A stretch of DNA of 39,847 nt from Purshia tridentata. Its lineage: Eukaryota; Streptophyta; Magnoliopsida; Rosales; Rosaceae. Numbering within the stretch: position 1 is the first letter of the stretch; every line of letters begins with the position of its first letter. Below, in pieces: positions 33,855 through 39,847 of this stretch. The notes below the pieces were generated by a model. It was not told where the DNA came from, searched no databases, and saw nothing but the letters and a program-made list of their open reading frames with translations. The translations under genes and the position numbers were made by a program. The stretch is taken from NCBI GenBank assembly GCA_003254885.1, contig QANT01002060.1, positions 1-39,847 on the forward strand, written 5' to 3'.

Positions 33855-36800
33855 CACGAAATGTGCTTTTTTAGGCTAGAATGCTAATCCAAGCTTGAGA
33901 AAGTGTTTCCCCACATCTTTCTTGCCAACCGATAACGTTTTGGTGCAACTTTAACTAAATTCTATAGAGTGTGCACCGAAATGACGTTTTCGTTCAATCT
34001 TAACACCTAAAGTGGTTCTTTAGGGCTAGCACGCTAATTGAGATATTAGATAGTACTTCCTCATCTCTTTCTTGCCAATTGGGCACGTTTTCGTGCAATT
34101 TGGACCAAGTTAGACTGAGTATGCACCGAAATGACGTATTCGTGCATTCTTAGCACCTAAAGTTGTTCTTTAGGGCTTGAACGCTTATCGAGACATGAGA
34201 AAGTGCTTCCCCAAGTCTTCATTGCCAACCGGGAATGTTTTGGTGCAAATTTAATCGAATTTGACTCAATGTGTGCCGAAATGACATTTTTGTGCATTCT
34301 TAAGACCTCAGGTGGTTCATTAGGGTTAGCATGCTAATATTGAGACATGAGAAAGTGCTTCCTCATGTCTTTCTTGCCAACCAAGAAAGTTTTGGTGCAA
34401 TTTGGATGAATTTGGACTGAATGCGCACCGAAACGATGCTTTCGTGCATTCTTATCACCTAAAGTGGTTCTTTAGGGCTTGCACGCTAATCGAGACATGA
34501 GAACATGCGTCCTCATGTCCTTCTTGCCAGCCAGGCACATTTTGACACAATTTAGACAAAAGTAGACTGCGTATGCATTGAAATGAGGTTTTAGTTCCTT
34601 CTTAACATGAAATGTGCTTCTTGAGGGCTAGAACGTTAATCCAAGCATGAGAAGGTGCTTCTTGCCAACCGCAGATGTTTTCGCGCAACTTTAACCAAGT
34701 TGTGTAGAGTGTGCACCGAAATGACGTTCCGTGCATTCTTAAAGCCGAAAGTCGTTCATTTGGGCTAGAACGCTAATCCAAGCAAGAGAAAGTGCTTCCT
34801 CATGTCTTTATCGGCAGCTGGGGACGTTTTGGTGCAATTGCAACGAAATTAGGTTAAGTAGGCACCGAAATGAGGTTTTCGTATGTTCTTAACAAAAGCA
34901 TGTGCTTCTTGAGGGCTAGAACACTAATCCAAGAATGAGAAAGTGCTTCCCCACATCATTCTTGCCAACCGAGCACGTTTTGGTGGAAATTGCATGAAAT
35001 AGGATTTAGCACGCACCAAAATGATGTTTTTGTGCCTTCTAAACACGAAATGTGCTTCTTTAAGGCTAGAGTGCTAATCCATGGTTGAGAAAGTACTTCC
35101 CCACGTCTTTCTTGCCAACCAATAACGTTTTGGTGCAACTTTAACCAAATTGTACAGAATGTGCACCCAAATGACGTTTTCATTCGTTCTTAACACCTAA
35201 AGTGGTTATTTAGGGTTAGCACGCTAATCGAGATAGTAGAGAGTGCTTCCTCATCTCTTTCTTGCCAATCGGGCACGTTTTGGTGCAATTTGGACCAAGT
35301 TAGACTGATTATGCACCGAAATGACGTATTCGTGCATTCTTAGCACCTAAAGTTGTTCTTTGGGGCTTGAACGCTTATCGAGACAGAGAAAGTGTTTCCC
35401 CAAGTCTTCCCTGCCAATCGAGAACATTTTGGCGCAACTTTAATCGAATTGGACTCAGTATGCGCCGAAATGACGTTTTCGTGCATTCTTAAGACCTTAA
35501 GTGGTTCATTTGGTTAGCATGCTAATATTGAGACATGAGAAAGTGCTTACTTATGTCTTTCTTGCCAACCAAGAAAGTTTTGGTGCAATTTGGACTGAGT
35601 ACGCACAAAAATGATGTTTTCGTGCATTCTTAGCACTTGAAGTGCTTCTTTAGGGTTGGCACGCTAATCGAGACATGAGAACGTGCGTCCTCATGTTATT
35701 CTTGCCAACTGGGCACGTTTTCATGCAATTTAGACAAAAGTAGACTGCGTATGCACTGAAATGAGGTTTTGGTTCCTTCTTAACACGAAATGTGTTTCTT
35801 GTGGGCTAGAACATTAATCCAAGCATGAGAATGTGCTTCTTGCCAATCACGCACATTTCGGTGCAGCTTTAATCAAGTTGTGCAGAGTGTGAACCGAATG
35901 ATGTTTCATCCATTCTTAACACCTAAAGTGGCTCATTTGGGCTTGAACACTAATCCAAACCAGAGAAAGTGCTTCCTCATGTCTTTATTGCCAACCGGGG
36001 ATGTTTTGGTGCAATTGAAATGAAAATAGTTTAAGTAGGCACCGAAATGAGGTGTTCTTGCCTTCTTAACAAAAGCATGTTCTTCTTGAGGGCTAAAACG
36101 CTAATCCAAGAATGAGAAAGTGCTTCCTCACATCTTTCTTGCCAACCGAGCACGTTCTTGTGGAAATTGCATGAAATTGGATTGAGTACGCACCGAAATG
36201 ATGTTTTCGTGCCTTCTAAACATGAAATGTGCTTCTTTAGGGCTAGAATGCTAATCCAAACTTGAGAAAGTGCTTCCCATGTCTTTCTTGCCAACCGATA
36301 ACATTTTGGTGCAACTTTAACTAAATTGTACAGAGTGTGCACTAAAATGACATTTTCTTAACACCAAAAGTGGTTCTTTAGGGCTAGCACGCTAAACGAG
36401 ACATTAGAGAGTGCTTCCTCATCTCTTTCTTGCCAATCGGGCATTTTTTGAAGCAATTTGGACTAGGTTAGACTGAATGTGCACCGAAATGAAGTATTCA
36501 TGAATTCTTAGCACCTAAAGTTGTTCTTTGGGGCTTGAATGCTTATCGAGACATGAGAAAGTGCATCCCCATGTCTTTCTTGCCAACCAGGAATGTTTTG
36601 GTGCAAGTTTAATCGAATTGGACGCAGTGTGCACTGAAGTGACGTTTTCGTGCTTTCTTAAGACCCATAGTGGTTCTTTAGGGTTAGCACGCTAATATCG
36701 ACACATGAGAAAGTGCTTCCTCACATCTTGCTTGCTGACCAAGAAATTTTTGGTGCAATTTGGGGGAATTTGGACTGAGCATACACCGAAATGATGTTTT

Positions 36801-37344
36801 CGTAACACCTAAATTTGTTTTTTAGGGCTAGCACCCTAATCGAGACATGAGAAAGTGCTTCCTCATGTCTTTCTTGCCAACTGGGCACGTTTTATGCAAT
36901 TTAGATGAAAGTAAATTGAGTATGCACTGAAATCACATTTTTATGCATTCTTAACCCGAAAATGTGCTTCTTGAGGGCTAGAACATTAATCCAAGCATGA
37001 GAACGTGCTTCTTTCCAACCAAGCATGTTTTGTTGCAATTTTAACCAAAGTCTACATAGTGTGCATGGAAATGACGTTCCATACATTCTTAACACGTACA
37101 GTGGTTCATTTGGGCTAAAACGCTAATCCAAACAAGAGAAACTGCTTCCTCATGTTTTCATTGCCAACCGAGCATGTTTTGGTGCAATTGAAACGAAATT
37201 GGACTGAGTATGCACCAAAATGATGTTTCTGTACACTCTTAACCCAAAAAAGTGATTCTTGAGGGGTAGAACGCTATCCAAGCGTTAGAAAGTGCTTCCT
37301 CATATCTTTCTTGCCAACGGGCACAATTTGGTCAAAATTGCATG
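33855..37344 (+). repeat. Satellite array 2a, same orientation as array 1
   Basis: This continues the eight-monomer order exactly where LINE B cut it: a c-type monomer starts at 33893, then d-h, then type a at 34772, 35949 and 37122 (periods 1177 and 1173 bp). The array is therefore one array split by the LINE. Open frames here (for example 34956-35183 and 36031-36342) are satellite translations. Confidence 0.93.
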
Positions 37345-39847
37345 CTAACCCTAAGGAACCACTTGAGGTCTTCAGAATGCACGAAAACGTCGTTTTGGCG
37401 CACACTGAGTCCAATTCGATTAAAATTGCACCAAAACGTTACCCATTGGAAAGAAAGACATGGGGAAGCACTCTCTCATGTCTCGATGAGCGTTCAAGCC
37501 CCCAAAGAACAACTTTAGGCCCTCAAGAAGCGCATTTCGTGTTAAGAAGGAACTCAAACCTCATTTCAGTGCACACTCAGTCTACTTTCGTCTAAATTGC
37601 AAAGGACATGAGGACGCACGTTCCCATGTCTCGATTAGCGTTCCAGCCCTAAAGAACCACTGTAGGTGTGAAGAATGCACGAAAACATCATTTCGGCGCG
37701 TACTCAGTCCAAATTCGTCCAAATTGCACCAAAACTTCCTTGGTGGGCAAGAAAGACATAAGCAAGCACTTTCTCATGTCTTGATATTTGCGTGCTAACC
37801 CTAAGAAACCACTTGAGGTCTTAAGAATGCACGAAGACGTCGTTCCTGTGCGCATTGAGTCCAATTCGATTAAAGTTGCACCAAAACGTTACCCATTGGA
37901 AAGAAAGACATGGGGAAGCACTCTCTCATGTCTCGATGAGTGTTCAAGCCCCCAAAGAACAACTTTAGGTGCTAAGAGTGCACGAATACGTCATTCCGGT
38001 TCGTACTCAGTCTAACTTGGTCCAAATTGCACCAAAACGTGTCCGATTGGCAAGAAAGAGGTGAGGAAGCACTCTCGAATGTCTCAATTAGCATGCTAGC
38101 CCTAAAGAACCACTTTGGGCATTAGGAATGAACGAACACGTCATTTCGGTGTGCACTCTGTACAATTTAGTTAAAGTTGCACCAAAACGTTATCGGTTGG
38201 AAAGAAAGACATGGGGAAGCACTTTCACACGCTTGGATTAGCATTCTAGCTCTAAAGAAGCACATTTCGTGTTTAGAAGGCACGAAAACATCATTTCGGT
38301 GCGTACTCAATCCAATTTCGTTCAATTTCCACCAAAATGTGCCCGGTTGGCAAGAAAGATGTGGGGAAGCACTTTCTCATTCTTGGATTAGCGTTCCAAC
38401 CCTCAAGAAGCGCATGCTTTTGATAAGACCGCACGAAGACCCCATTTCGGTGCCTCCTCAACCCAATTTCGTTTCAATTGCACCAAAATGTCCCCGGTTG
38501 GCAATAAGGACATGAGGAAGCACCTTCTCTTGTTTGGATTAGCGTTCTAGCCCTAACGAAGTAGTTTAGGTGTTAAGAATGCGTGGAACTTCATTTCGGT
38601 GCTCAGTGTGCACGACTTGGTTAAAGTTGCACCAAAACCTGCGCTGTTGGTAAGAAGCACGTTCCCATGCTTGTATTAACGTTCTAGCCCTCAAGAAGCG
38701 CATTTCTGTTAAGAAGGAACTCAAACCTCATTTCAGTGCAAATTCAGTCTACTTTCGTCTAAATTGCATCAAAACGTGCCCGGTTGGCAAGAAGGACATG
38801 AGGATGTACGTTCCCATGTCTCGATTAGCGTGTCAGCCTTAAAGAGCTACTTTAGGTGTGAAGAATGCACGAAAACATCATTTCGGCGCGTACTCAGTCC
38901 AAATTCGTCCAAATTGCACCAAAACTTCCTTGGTGGGCAAGAAAGACATAAGGAAGCACTTTCTCATGTCTAGATATTTGCGTGCTAACCCTAAGGAACC
39001 ACTTGAGGTCTTAAGAAAGTACGAAAACGTCCTCTTGGCGCACACTGAGTCCAATTCGATTAAAGTTGCACCAAAACGTTACCCGTTGGAAAGAAAGACA
39101 TGGGGAAGCACTCTCTCATGTCTCAATGAGCGTTGTAGCCCCCAAAGAACAACTTTAGGTGCTAAGAGTGCACGAATACGTCATTTCGGTGCGTACTCAG
39201 TCCAAATTCGTCCAAATTGCACCAAAACTTCTTTGGGGGGCAAGAAAGACATAAGCAAGCACTTTCTCATGTCTCGATATTTGCGTGCTAACCGTAAGGA
39301 ACCACTTGAGGTCTTAAGAATTCACGAAAACATCGTTTCGGCAAACACTGAGTCCAATTCGATTAAAGTTGCACCAAAACGTTCCCCGTTGGAAAGAAAG
39401 ACATGGGGAAGCACTCTCTCATGCCTCGATGAGCGTTAAAGCCCCCAAAGAACAACTTTAGGTGCTAAGAGTGCACGAATACGTCATTTCGGTGCGTACT
39501 CAGTCTAATTTGGTCCAAATTGCACCAAAACGTGCCCGATTGGCAAGAAAGAGGTGAGGAAGCACTCTCTAATGTCTCAATTCGCGTGCTAGCCCTAAAG
39601 AACCACTTTGGGTGTTAAGAATGAACGAAGATGTCATTTCGGTGCGCACTCTGCACAATTTGGTTAAAGTTGCACCAAAACTTTATCGGTTGGGAAGAAA
39701 GACTTGGGCGAGCACTTTCTCAAGCTTGGATTAGCATTCTCGCTCTGAAGAAGCACTTTTCGTGTTTAGAAGGCACGAAAATATCATTTCGGTGCGTACT
39801 TAATCCAATTTTGTGCAATTTGCACCAAAACGTGCCCGGTTGGCAAG
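37345..39847 (-). repeat. Satellite array 2b, inverted orientation, runs off the window
   Basis: From about 37345 the same monomers read on the opposite strand, for example GGCAAGAAAGACAT for ATGTCTTTCTTGCC and CATTTCGGTGC for GCACCGAAATG. The order is broadly the reverse eight-mer order, but with irregular steps. One is a d/f hybrid monomer around 39160-39240. Its 193-codon open frame (38858-39439, +) is only translated satellite. Confidence 0.93.

Noticed and set aside
38177..39439. Long open frames of 112 and 193 codons near the window end
   Set aside because: They are translated inverted satellite, open only because the monomer length is a multiple of three.

Overview
This window is nuclear DNA of a flowering plant, probably a dicot, from a repeat-dense heterochromatic region. 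The evidence is spliced En/Spm-type (CACTA) transposase genes, plant-type L1 LINEs, a Mutator-like element, a plant LTR and a long satellite array. I cannot name the species. I found no intact host gene, no rRNA or tRNA gene and no CRISPR array.

Layout: 1-856 is the right-hand end of a CACTA transposon. It has inserted into a LINE on the + strand (LINE A, 857-about 1725), of which only the zinc-finger C-terminus and 3' end are in view. From about 1726 to 12775 runs a satellite of about 150-bp monomers. Its monomers are ordered into higher-order repeats (HORs): a nine-monomer, about 1285-bp form (1751-6758) and an eight-monomer, about 1188-bp form (from 6759). The array is broken by a 1650-bp solo LTR (8270-9919) with a perfect 5-bp target duplication. 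At 12776 the satellite is cut by a second LINE of the same family (LINE B, minus strand), and it resumes at about 33855. At about 37344 the array flips orientation and stays inverted to the window end.

LINE B is split by a CACTA element of about 15 kb. The CACTA left terminus is at 14921, and the right terminus lies near 29.8-29.9 kb but is not recognisable. Outside it, LINE B gives ORF1 (31532-33589), the endonuclease and RT N-terminus (29890-31535), and the RT catalytic core to zinc finger and 3' end (12776-14920). Inside it are two decayed minus-strand transposase genes: a TNP2-type transposase (25589-29034) and a TNP1/Ptta-type gene with four recognisable phase-0 introns (16079-18446). 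It also holds an unrecognised ORF (22828-23438) and a 1511-bp Mutator-like foldback element (20645-22155) with a perfect 9-bp target duplication.

Order of events: satellite first, then LINE insertion, then CACTA into the LINE, then the Mutator-like element into the CACTA. The solo LTR is an independent insertion into the satellite. Every coding sequence seen carries stops or frameshifts. The most informative material is the two-form HOR satellite, its inversion junction, and the four-layer nest of insertions whose boundaries can be read almost to the base.
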